Assembly (NCBI RefSeq): GCF_029227915.1
Contig: NC_079884.1
Span: forward strand, 868,001 to 932,000
Direction of reading: 5' to 3'
Source: Hydractinia symbiolongicarpus
Taxonomy: Eukaryota > Cnidaria > Hydrozoa > Anthoathecata > Hydractiniidae
Length of the DNA stretch: 64,000 nucleotides
This document shows positions 23,090-35,400 of this stretch, piece by piece (the first letter of the stretch is position 1; every line of letters begins with the position of its first letter). Below the pieces are notes generated by a model. That model worked only from the letters and a program-made list of their open reading frames with translations, made no database searches and was not told the origin of the DNA. A program made the translations under genes and the position numbers.

Positions 23090-23830
23090 AATTAAAATTG
23101 ATAATATACATCTTTTTAGAAACAATAAAATAAAACACAGCTCGGCGTGTTATAATTGTACAAATTACTTCTATATTTCTTCAGAAAAGGGCACCTTACA
23201 CAGGAGCTTTCCAATCTAATTCAAATCTCCAGAAAAAGCACAGCAACAAAAAAGCTTAAAATACACAAGTAAAGTCGATTAGAAACAGGACTAGCAATAA
23301 ATTATTTCAAAAGAAGAAAACCGTTTTAATACTATTATTTTTCATTAAAATACAACTATAATAGTATTAGAAGCAAAATTGCAAAATAATTAATTATTTA
23401 TTTATACAATAATTAGCTATAATACGAAGAAATAAGGGAAATTTTGGGTCTGTAAAATATATGTGTCTAAAATGCCGACTACCGTTTCTTGTTCACGGCA
23501 TATTCTTCTTTGTGTGTTCAAGTTCGGCGGACATATAATCTTGACCAAAAGACGGGGGGGGGGGGGGGGTTCAAAATCCGGGGGTGGGGGGGTTACGAGC
23601 CGTACTTACTGCATTTTTTACTAGACTTATACTTTAACCCCATGGTCCAAACTTATTTCTTTTATTAGAAGAAAAATACCCTAGCTTTATGTGCAAAAAT
23701 ATCAGTCCTATTTCTTTACGCTGATTTTATATGATTTTTTTCTATTGAAATTTTGAGAATCTCAATAATTCTCTTGGTATACCTCGCGTGTAGCAAACGT
23801 GCTCCACAATTTCGCTTCGCTCGCAAAGCT
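23090..23830 (+). repeat. Dispersed repeat B, copy 2, with a 16-G run
   Basis: Collinear with 15180-15750, including a run of 16 G at 23554-23569. Ends with GTGCTCCACAATT.CGCTTCG. About 170 bp later it is followed by a SINE at 24004. Confidence 0.8.
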
Positions 23831-24003
23831 CAATTGCTTCGCAATTAATCCTGTTCTATTAATCTTTTGGTATTCTAAACTTTCTATGTTATATAATTTT
23901 TGCTGATAAATCCAAATATGCCACCCATTTTTCTCAAAAATTCCTTGTTTTCTTTTTTCAAAATTTGATATAGTTAACCCGGATCCGAGAATATCAACGA
24001 CAA

Positions 24004-24372
24004 CACTGTAGATTAGTGCTTATAGCTCTCGTACTCTGTGCAGGAGACCGGTGGTCGATTCCTCTTGACGGCGATTTAACATGGGGGAGTGAATGTTACC
24101 ATAGCCCCGGGTTAACCCAAGCCATGTGACAGAAATTGGGGAGATGGCACACTGTGTTTGGGCCGTTGGATGTTGCCGGGAGTTGTCTAGTAGAGCGTGG
24201 GCCCTAATTGGGTCTGCATAGCTCAAAATGAACATTAAATACTTTCTTAAGGACTCTCCATCTAAGCCAAGGCCCCTCCTTGAAATAATAGTGTATTTCC
24301 CTCAATATTTGTAAGGCTAGCCATGTAAAATATGCACATCTATCTGTCTGTCTGTCTGTCTATCTATCTACG
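24004..24372 (+). mobile_element. tRNA-derived SINE, head type 1, copy 2
   Basis: Same structure as 10397-10751: A box TAGATTAGTGCTTA, a weakened B box (GGTGGTCGATTCC), the shared body (GGGTTAACCCAAGCCATG, TTGCCGGGAGTTGTCTAG), and a TCTG/TCTA tetranucleotide tail at about 24343-24370. The acceptor-stem 5' arm is mutated, so this copy looks older or less able to be transcribed. Confidence 0.85.
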
Positions 24373-25240
24373 CCAGCTACCCAGGTATAGCTGGCTGGCC
24401 AGCTATATCTAAATGCTTTGATCTCAGAAAGGAAATATTTCCTTGAGATCAGTAAAATTTTTAAAGAAGGAAGAATATAGTTAAGAAAATAATTTCAGTG
24501 CCTTTTTTTGGATCTTATTTTTTTGAAAAATCTGTGAACAGTTCGGAAGATAACTCAAATCTGGAATTTAAGGAAACCCACTTAAGGAAAAAATAAATTT
24601 TTTATTAAGGTTACTGTAAAGGAAAAAAACTTACTTGATGAGTAGTCTCAGAAAAACCCTTATAATTTATCAATACTTTTATAATTTTTTTTTATGTTTT
24701 TTTGTTTCTGAATGCTTGATGAAAGACTTTTTTGATGGTGCTATTTTCGTGAGATGGTAATTTTCCAAAAAGAAAATATAATAAAATAAACACACACCAA
24801 TTTTTTTTCACTGTACATTTTAAAATTGCTGCTTTTTCTGACAGTGTGGTCGCAGACTTCTCCTTTTCGCACCATTATATTTAGCATAAATTAAATTCAA
24901 AAAGGTTCCCGTTTTTTTTCTAATAACGTTGTTATGAAATTATTTGTAATTATATATAATCATTCAAAAAAATGCATATTTTTTTTCTTTTTGTAGTCAT
25001 AATTATGAGTGTCTCATACCTTTTAGGTGCATATGCTGGGGTTAGTGCTGTTTTTGTATCTGCACATGTATCTCTCCCGCCTGTTATTATTTAATCTTAT
25101 TGCCTGGCATCCCAATCCATGCCCCAAATATACAATTGCATTCCAATGCGAAGGATGTTGTATAAATTTATTTCATAATACAATGTTCTCTACTATTATG
25201 ATGTGTTTTTACTGAGGAACCCGGACAATTAATAGCCGTG
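24373..25240. other. No gene seen
   Basis: AT-rich intergenic sequence with long T and A runs. No exon with recognisable protein similarity. Confidence 0.45.
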
Positions 25241-25445
25241 GTAGAAAAGCTTCGTTAGATTGCATTTTAAAAGTATAATAACGAAGAGCAGCGAAAGAAA
25301 TACTTTTTTTTTCTAGATCTTGTTTCTAAAAAAATTAAGAACGAAGAACGGCGATAAAAAAAGCTTCATTCAATCGCATTTTAAACATTTAAGAATGAAA
25401 AACGAAGATAGAAAAGCTTCGTTAGATCGTGTTTTACGTATTTAA
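25241..25445. repeat. Diverged copy of the 53-bp tandem repeat
   Basis: About four units (starts near 25241, 25294, 25354, 25408) of the same sequence found at 9721-9985, with small indels. Followed by the hairpin at 25455 and, after about 480 bp, by the matching flank at 25970. Confidence 0.75.
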
Positions 25446-25454
25446 AATGTTATC

Positions 25455-25491
25455 AACTCTAACCAATGTGCAAGGCACATTGGTTAGAGTT
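25455..25491. repeat. Perfect 17-bp inverted repeat with 3-nt loop
   Basis: AACTCTAACCAATGTGC (25455-25471), AAG loop, then its exact reverse complement (25475-25491). It marks the point where the 25 kb repeat copy diverges from the 9.7-10.4 kb copy. Confidence 0.9.
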
Positions 25492-25969
25492 TAATATTTT
25501 GTGGCTTTGGAAGCTCTGTGGATCAGGGCAATCAAACCCACTTTAAACACCAAAGATGAGTACAGAAGCAGGTTGTTAACAATACAAGTTTAGTTGTTGT
25601 TTATAATGTAAACCACTAACTTTTTTGTTTTAAACTAATTAAATATTATTCCCTTGTGTCATTTTAACATTTGATTTTATTACTTACTTGAATTGATAGA
25701 TATTACTGTATATAAATGTGTTTTGTAAAAATTGTTCTTTGCTTTTTATTTAAAGTCTGAATAAATTGTATTTATTGCTTTTATTTATTTTAGTTATCCG
25801 AAACATATTGATAAAAAATAAACTCATTGTTGGTGAATCACCTTTCTAATTTTTTTAAGTTTGTACTCTTTTTCCAAGGTTAATTTTTTTAAAAACACAT
25901 GTTTTTGACTTAGTATCTTTTTATTCTTACCAGAACAAAATGTCTAAAAATGTCTTAAGTATTACAATT

Positions 25970-26410
25970 TTAAAAACAAAATTTTCTCACAATGAGTGTT
26001 TTGATCCTTCAAGAACCTCAAAAGTTAGATTTTTCAGGGTTTTTTTCTTTGGTATTGAAATTTATTTTGTTTTCAAAATCTTATCGTGAAGGTAAAAAGT
26101 CCTGAATGCAGGGTTTTTCCGTTTGCATTTAAAATTTTTGCATGTTAAAAAATATGTTTCAATGATAAAGAAATATTACTAAAGTTTTAAAAAGTAGCAG
26201 CGATAGCTTGTGTTTATCAAATATAATGAGATTAAAATCGCGTTACTTTAATTAGTTTCGTTGGTAAAAAAATTAAAAGTAAATGGCCTTCGCGTTTAAT
26301 TTGTTCTCGCATAGAGTATATATTGTTTATAAACAATGTTTCTTGCTATGCTTTTGTTTTTAACATGAAGCAATTATTTTCGTGTGATTTGAAAGGAACT
26401 CGCTATCACA
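25970..26410 (+). repeat. Dispersed repeat, copy 2 (partner at 9986-10390)
   Basis: Matches the first copy from TTCTCACAATGAGTGTTTTGATC through GATTTGAAAGGAACTCGCT. The 25445-25970 interval is extra relative to copy 1. Confidence 0.75.
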
Positions 26411-27127
26411 TTGTTCTTTGATATTATTTTGCAAGTTGAGCGTATGAGTTTCAGTGTTAACGTTGTTTTTTTTATTCTAGTGCATGTGCAGAAAAAATCA
26501 AAAAAATGCAGACCTTAGGTGAAGAAAGACAAATTATGATTAAAAGCGTTTGTACTGTGACTCTAGAAGTCATGTTTTCACTGATATGATCTAAATCTAA
26601 ACTACATGCAAGCTATATTTCAATTTCAAGATCAAGAGATGCCTCTACCTGAAAATAAAGTTTGGAATGGACTACAACTTACCGCCTGCATTATTTTTGC
26701 CTGTGGATTTGCGTAAGAGGTCTGGGGATTATAAACAGTCACAAAGAAAGTTGTCTATAACACAGGAGACATGTAATAAAACAATCTATTTTCGCATAAC
26801 TGTAGCTAACTTGCATTTAGTGATTATGACACCAATTCGAAAAGACTTGTATGAGGATTTTTGAAAATAAAATGCATGTTTCCAGCAAGAAAAACGTTTT
26901 TATTGTAATGGCATTTGAAAATACCATATTCCATTTGTTATGATTTTTTTAATTTTAAATCCAGAATATGTTTCATGTTCATCTAAATAAAAAAGAAATT
27001 TTTAAAAAAGAAATTCAGAGTACCATCTTCATAAAATTAATTGTCTTGGTTCTTCAGTAAAAACACACTTGATAATAGAGAATATTGTATTATGAAACAT
27101 TCATTCGCATGGAACGAAGGTTGTGGA
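26411..27127. other. No gene seen
   Basis: Intergenic. A 65-codon ORF at 26667-26864 (+) has no recognisable motif. Confidence 0.4.
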
Positions 27128-27835
27128 GCACAGTTTAATTTGAAACTGTATCATTTGTGGCTAGTAAATAATCAGTCAAAATGACTAACAATTATTCTCA
27201 ATATTTTACTCAGCATTTCCTTAAAAATGCCATTATATGCTGCTCACATAGCCCATTCGACCATGGACTTTCAGTTGCAGTTGTGGGGAACTCTATGTTG
27301 AATTGCTCATGCATGTTTTCATACACTTTATTAATAAATTCTCCTCTATTGTGAGCCAGAAACCTTCTTGGTTGACCAAGTCTCAAAAATAATTTCTGTT
27401 ACCACATCTTTATCCTTGGTGTTCATCAACTCTGAGAATCTTGTTAAAATATTTACAATATGAATAAACCATAATGATTGCATTGGATCTAGAGCCACAC
27501 AATGATTAAACTCTGATGACACTGGTAAGCCAACAATAGTTGAAGTTTACCACAGACTGATTTCGTGCAACTACAGTCTGAAACTGCGCATAACAAAGTT
27601 TCATCAATGAAAAATTTCATTTCATTTTTTTTAATTTTAGAAAAAAATGTAACTTTAAAATGACTCTCTCCCTTTTTTACATCTCTCAACTCCTGATCCT
27701 TGTAAACATGGAGACAATTTAAAGCCAAGTGATTAATGAATTGACAAATATAGCACTTTTTAATCCTTTTTTCATCAGGTGGAATCACTTTTTGAGTAAT
27801 GGGTCTGGTTTTTCAATTCTATCTTTGATTTATTG
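27128..27835 (-). pseudogene. Second, older copia fragment with internal deletion
   Basis: Diverged copy of part of the 17-22 kb element. Minus strand: a 99-codon piece (27788-27489) with a zinc knuckle (CYICQFINHLALNC) and a protease remnant (VSDCSCTKSVCG), joined directly to integrase sequence (to about 27180) whose bases match 20000-20550. The region between protease and integrase core is deleted and frames are broken. No LTRs are attached. Confidence 0.8.
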
Positions 27836-29432
27836 AAAGTTAAAACTCATGCAGCGTAGCATAATGAAGATCGTCTTATAATGTGCCATCTTTGATGTTA
27901 TTAACGTTCCCTTTAATAATTACGTCATTTCCTTCTGTACAATTTTGCAAGCATGTAGACTAAAGCTATATTCAGCAGAACTGATTAATTATTCATGAAT
28001 TTTATTTTAAAGAGGAATTGTTGAGGCTGAATATTTTTGGTGAAAAATAATGTATTATAGCTATTAAATCATGACAAGTGTGTCATAAAGGAAAAAATAA
28101 GAATATGGGGTAGAAGAATAACCATTCGTAACTGTTTATGTAAAAAAAAATTTGCTGCCACCTTTAAAGATATTTTCCAAGTTGTTTTTCAGAGAAAAAG
28201 AGAAAATAGATAAATTTTCAGCCTTGCCGTTGTTTTTATTGATCATCAATTTTCAGGTTTATTATTTTTCTTTTAAAATTCTTCTTATAGAGAAATGAAG
28301 TTTATGTGAGTTAAGTTAGCTATGATTTACAGTTACAATAATAATCAAAAATTGAATTTTAAAATTTTAGAATATTCAATGATTTTGTTCCCCCATATTA
28401 CTCAGTCCTCTTCAAAGTTCAGTATTTTTTCAGATTATTGTTCATGGCGGAAATTTTTAAGCCACAGGGCTTCTTGTTTAAAGTTGTCCTTGATTTGTAG
28501 AAAAACCAGACTAGTAAGAAAAACGCTTTAAAATTAGTTTGAACATTTTTTGTCCATACCTGTTTGAAAATAGTATTTACAGAACCTCAGGAAAATGGCA
28601 TTGAACAACAGAGCTATATATAATAATCCCATGTCGTTCAAATTTCTATAATTAAATACCCGGTGGAGAGATTATTTAAACATTGGGTGCAACTGCAAAA
28701 TTTCTTACTTCACAATGATTTAATTACGAGGTTCAGCCTACTTTGAATTTTTGGCAGGGATTTTGTGGATTCCAGATATATCAATAAAAAAATAGGACCT
28801 GTGCGATATATCGCCCATCCCAATGTTTTGAACAGTCAGATTTTTCAACTGACAAGTTTGTCTTTGTGCATGAATGTGATTGCTCACCATTTATTGATAG
28901 ATCAGCAATTAGCCTATTTTTTACATAGCGTCAAATTTATGCAGAACTCTGAATTAATTGATTTGACATATTGTATCACTTACATATTTTACCTTAATGT
29001 CTGTAATAATACTTTCTCATAAAAAAACTTGGTTAACTTAAACCCGAACATTCGTTAACTTAACCCATTCCCCCCGCCCTTCAGGCTTATTTCTTCAGAT
29101 AACTCAAACTTTTTACTCAAGAAAGGAAATGAAAGCGCAGATAAATGTCAGATTTTCATGTTGTCTTTTAAAGAAAATTTAGTTAGCACCTTTTCCTGCT
29201 AACTATTCCCCTATCACTTGAAAATATTGCTTCAGCTCGAACTATAATCTAATTTTGGACTAAATTCGACTAATTGGGAGCTTAACTTGAACACTTTTGT
29301 TAAGCTGAAGTATTTTCTTTGATTTCTGGGAGTAACTGTATAAGTTAAGTTTACATTTTATTGTCTAATAATAAGGAAAATTCCAAAAATATTCTCTCCT
29401 TGAATGTTTTCATGCCTTTACTTCGAATTTAG
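27836..29432. other. Upstream region of DHX36; first exon not located
   Basis: Should hold the promoter and first coding exon of the helicase gene, since its first recognised exon has no in-frame ATG. I found no ATG-containing exon with a convincing donor of the right phase. Contains no other supportable gene. Confidence 0.4.
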
Positions 29433-32400
29433 GTGAATCAAGTAGAAGTAGAGGAGGACGTAAAAGAGGTAGAAGAGGAGGTGATCACAATGGTGATGAT
29501 CAAAGTAATCACAGAGGTCGTCACCCGTCTGGTCTGACTGGCAAAGACATAGGCTTATGGTATGCACGTAGGGGTAAATCTAAGAGAGAAAAACTTGATA
29601 TTCAAAAAGTAAGTGTTGCGTGTTGGAAAAATTATAATGTTAAAAGAAATTCGATTTTTTTTTATTTTTATATTTTTAGCGGTCAGTGATAACATTAAAC
29701 AAAGATCATGAAGCTCAGATTTCGTCGCTGCTACATGACATGAAAACAGGCTAGTTTGTTATTTATCTTAACATGAAGTAACATATGCTTTTCTGAGTTT
29801 TTCCAGTGATAAATAAAAATGATATCTTTCCTAATTAACATGGCTAAAGTTGCCATGTTAAATTTATTTGTGAAATGTTTGCGCATATTGTTCTTTGCAC
29901 AGCAGTGCTATTGTAAATAAAATATATTCTTCTATATTTTTTATTTAAGATAAATAAAAGGGTAATTTTAAGATATATTGTGATTTGCAAAATATTGTTA
30001 TCAAGAAATATATGTTTGTACAAATTTTTCTTTTACACATTATGTGATACTTGTACCAGTATTTCAAAGTCAACATACACTAGAAAGTGAAAACACACAG
30101 GTAAAAACGAAAGTTACACATTTTAGATGTTCCAATAAAAGATGAAGCAGGGTCATCATCAACATCGGCATCATCAGCATCGCCAACATCAACATCGCCA
30201 ACATCAACATCGCCACCACTAACATCGCCACCACCAACATTACCACCATCAATATCGACACCATCAACATCGCCACCCTTAACATCGCTGTCATCAAAGG
30301 TTAATTTAGATATTGTAAAACAGGAAGAAATGGAGATAGAAAATATTAAAGAAGAAGAAGAAGAAACTTTCAATGACAACAAAATAACATTGGAAGTGAA
30401 CAAAGTAAAATTTGAATACACAGAAAATCGAAATTGTGCTCTTAAGTCTGATCCAGATTTTGATGAAAAAATATATTCAGATTTCATAGAAATGAAAGAA
30501 AAAACAAAGTGCAAGAAGATGCTGGTATGTTTAAAAAATTTAACAGTAGCAAAATATTTTTGTTTCAGACCATGTTAGATTTTTTGTTTATATATTTTCT
30601 GGAACGAAAGACAAGGCATTTCATTTCTATTAGCTTCAGCACACATTGATTATATATATATATTATTATACAAAGTTTTTTAATAACTTACAGTTTGTAG
30701 AAAAATATAATAGAAAAATATAATAGAAACAATTCTTGCTGAAATAGTTTCAGGGGCAATGAAATAATTGTTCTGTTGAGACGAGGTTCATCTTGGTTAA
30801 TAAGTAAAATGAGAAAACAATTGCACTTATCATGTCTATGTTCCACAATCACTTGAGCTGGTAAACAAGGCCAGGGCATAGGATCTTTTGAATAAGTCTT
30901 TTTACAGTTGTTATGAAAAATGTATAACAAACATGTATTCCAACCTGTAGAAAATAGCAATTGTGCCGAAGAATTAAAAAAAGTTCAATTCGCAAAAATT
31001 AAACATCGCCTTAATCATTTAATCTCTGCTGTACATTTACATTTTTAGGAATTTCGTAAGAAGCTTCCTGCTTATAAAATGAAGGAGGTATGCATTATGT
31101 ACTGTTGTGCCTTTATAAATTGTACCTTTTATAGCACAAGAAGAGGAAACTAACATACCTCACTAATGCCTTAATTATAAATTCATCAACAAAAAATTAT
31201 TTTATAATTTCTGAGAGACAGGTTGATACTATAACGTTGATTCAATATTTTACAAAAGGACATAATTATATGGCACCTCACACTTTCTCAACTTTTGTAG
31301 ACCCTACTCCAACTGGTGTCAATTAATCAAGTTTTAGTTATTAGTGGAGAAACTGGATGTGGAAAAACAACCCAGGTACTCTCTTTTTAACCATGATTGC
31401 TTTTTTGTTAATAACAAAATCATGGAGGTTACAACTCTCATATTTTTTTTGCAGGTCGCACAGTTTATTTTAGATTATTTTATAATCAAAAAAAGAGCTT
31501 CAGAATGTCATATAATATGTACACAACCGAGAAGAATCAGTGCTATTTCTGTAAGTTCTCGACTAATAAAATGTAGATTTTTGAATTAGTTTGAACATGC
31601 TTGATTAAGTTAAGTAATAGTTATGTAACATTATTGTAGAATTTACTTCGCACATATTATGATAAACAGGTGATTTTTGGCCTTGTAATGATGAATAATG
31701 TACAGTTCAAATAATTAAAACATATTTTATAACAATGGCATACTATTCTGAATAACAGCAGTCATTAAATTAAATTTCATGTGAAAATGGTGACAACTAA
31801 AGAGAACCCAAATCAATTTTCCTCTCTCGTTTGCTTCAAGGTTGCAGAACGAGTTGCATCAGAACGTGGAGAAGCTTTTGGAAATACATGTGGATATCAG
31901 ATCAGATTGGAAAGGTAGAACTACTGTGTGTATCGTAATTGGAAAAACATATTTTTAAGGAAAAGGCAAATCTCAGGATCTCAAGATCACCTTGCCAACT
32001 GCAATATTATAAGAAGTTCTGGAAACGCTGATGATCGCATTTTTATTGTTCTTAATCTGGCCTCGACATTTGCAAAAGTAGAAATTTTGTGTCCTTTCAC
32101 ATGGTGTAAAACTATTCGTCAAATTTTAATGCTAAAGTTATAGTTTGGTTCCTTCTTGTGTTAACTCTATTCAGTCAGGAGGGGGGGGTTCCGCCCCCCC
32201 CCCCTGACGGGTTTTTTTAATAACTCCTTATTACTATGTTATATGGCTATGAAACTTACTATCAATATTTATCTATTAGACACCTGCATGCCAAATCTTT
32301 AGGTCCCATACCTTTTAGAGGCTTTGATATTGGCAATTACTCAAAACTACCCTTAAATATCTCTATGAAATCCTTTAAATTTGAAGGGAAAATTTAATAA

Positions 32401-35400
32401 CTTTTGTTAGGATTATTCTTAGAACTTCAAACTTGTAACACAACTTTGTTTTATTAGAAGAATCATTTTGTATAGTTTGGACACGTGATTAATCTGATTT
32501 CCCGATTTTGTCGGATTTTACCCAAAAATCGGAAAAAATTGGATTTTCGGGCAATTTTTGGCATTTTTTTATGCGATCCACGTAAAAACTGGAAAATATA
32601 TTAAATAACTTTTAAAGTTTAAAAAAATTTGAAGCTACTGATGATGTCACAGAAAATGTGCTGATGCATGCATAAATTTATTGCTGCAGTCTGGTTCCTT
32701 TTATGACGTAACGTGCCAAGTTTGATACAATTTGAATAGCCCTATAAAAAGTTATTAAGGGGGGGCGGATCCCCCCGCCTTCCCCCTGGTCATAGTATGT
32801 TCGAAAAACCCCGGACCGAATAGGGTTAAACAATTTCTGATTAGGTGAGTACTTTAACACTAGTTTTTGTTTTAATTTTTGCCTTCTGTGTTATCTTGTG
32901 TATAGCCACCTTCCAAGGTCAAGAGCTTCAATATTATACTGTACTACTGGAATTCTGCTGAGGCGACTTATAAATGACCCGTAAGTGAAACATCATAATC
33001 AAAATCTGTAATCGTTTGGACGTTTTTTAAACAGGTTTTTTGTTGCAGTGTGACTTCTTTATAGGTACCTTGCAAATGTGAGTCACATAATTTTGGATGA
33101 AATACATGAACGAGATCTGATGTCAGACTTTTTAATGGTTATTGTGAGAGATTTATTACCACATAGGTAAGGGTGTGTTTTTATTTGCTGTTTGTTTGCA
33201 TTAAACCCTTTTTACATTGTGTTGAAAATTGAATTTTATTTTTTTCTGTAGGCCTGATGTAAAAGTTATTTTGATGAGTGCAACATTAAATGCAGAGATG
33301 TTTTCAACTTATTTTAGTAAGTAGGTTTTTTTCATTAATTTTTGAAAATAAATTGTCAGCCAACTATAGCCACTCATTGTTACTGAATAAGAACTGTTTG
33401 GATAAATAGAAATAGTATATTTAATTAGTTATTTTAATCACGAAACCGGACAACTTTGTTCTTAGTCCTTCATAGTCTTTTTATTCTAATATCCAATTTT
33501 CGAAGTCTTGTAATTACTTGTGTTAGTCTGTATGGCATGCAGCTTTTTTTAATATTTAAAAGTTATAAACCTCAATAGATGTCTTTGTTATAAACAAGAA
33601 ACTTCCACTGTTCAAATGTTACCAGGGCCCAAACACTGTAAGCCAAAGTACTCAGTGATGTAAAGGTTGATGATATCACCCCGATGTATTCTTTCTACTA
33701 TGAACAATGTGATTAAGTTTGACACCAACAGTAAACACTCTCAAGCTGGATTTTTTTAATCCAAGAATAGAAATTCAGGTTTACCAACATTTTCTTAATG
33801 CGTTTTTTCCACAGGACTGTTGTACCACGCATCTCTCTTTTTATATAATATTGATTTTGTTATAAAATAATTTAGAAATTAGAAATTGTTTAATAATTAA
33901 AAAATAATTTAGATAATTGCCCAATGCTTTATATTCCTGGCTTTACATACGAGGTCACAGAATACTTTCTTGAACAAATACTAGATCTAACAAGGTATAT
34001 ATCAATTCTTGAATTTACATTGACTAATTAAGTAGTTAGTTATTACTTAAACGCTCAGTTCGATTTAGATTTTATATCACTCCTCCGCTTCGAAAAAGAC
34101 CAATATATGGCAAGAACAGAAAGGTGAAATTAGAAGAGCAACAAAGATTTTCTAATTATATCTACAGCATTCAGAACAAGTGTGTATTTTCGTTCTTTAT
34201 TTTCCATGTTTTTTATTTTCCATCCGAAATAATTTTGTCACAATTTTGCTTTTATTTCATTAGTTTATAATTATATTCATTTGTTATTATTCTCCAACAA
34301 TTATATTCATTTCTTTTGCAGATATACAAGGTATACAATAGAATCTTTAGAAAACATGGATCATGAGTACATTAATCATGATCTGATTTTGCATGTTATC
34401 AAATACATTTGTCGCAATTTTGAGGTAAGGAATTAACATTTTAAGAATTGGGATATTCTAGATTCTTTCATTTTTAAGTAATTCAAGTAGGCATGTTTTA
34501 ATCAGACTAATATTTTATCTGTGTACCGTGACACTGGGCTTTGAATCTATTTAATAGATACAAAACTAAAAATTTATTCATTTTAAACCAAATAGTTGTA
34601 ACTTTATTGGGGTGTGAGATGCAGCCAATGATTTAATAAGGAATGGGAGCAAATAAAGTTTGAAATTCAGGAGGAACACTCTGTAGAGTGTTGAAACCCA
34701 CCCTTCCCTTTCTTTTCTTATCATGGGTTTGTCATAAAAACAGGTGTGGTCCTTCTCACCTGCGAACTATATGTAGATGTCAAAGGATGTTCACTTAGGC
34801 AATGTATGCTGCGTTTGCCACAAACAATGAAACACAGTTATGTATGCCACATTATTTAGGATGGCGCAATACTTATCTTCATGCCAGGATGGGACCAGAT
34901 AAGCAAGCTTCACGACATGCTTGAAAAGGAGCCTTGTTTTGACTCAAGTATGTAGTTAACAGGTAGTATTAAAATTCTAATCATATCTGCCAATGTGTAT
35001 TTACGAGTTTTATCTTTAGGTAATTCTATTTTGATACCTCTGCACTCCTTGATGCCAACCACAAACCAAAGAGAGGCGAGTAGTTTCTAATACCTTTTCG
35101 GGGGAAAAAGAAACTAAAATTTTCGTTACTCAGAAAAAAATTATTAGTATAGGAAAATTTTAGTCGTCAATGTGTGAGTAAGAATTATTTTTGAGTTAAA
35201 GTTAATCGGAAGAAATTATTAAGATTTCGGATAACATCCGAGATCTTATTGAAACGGGTGGCCTTCCCCTTCTCCTTTTCCTTCTTCGACCGATTTTTTA
35301 ACCGATTGCCGTAACGTCACAGCTTTTAAAGTCCGACCTGACCCCGCGACTTAGCGCTACCCTGGCTTTGTGCGTATCCTGATAATTGTGAAGAATGAAG

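Noticed and set aside
30070-30514. Minus-strand ORFs opposite DHX36 exon 3
   Set aside because: Read-through of the same trinucleotide-like repeats on the wrong strand; the plus-strand frame matches DHX36 and its splice sites.
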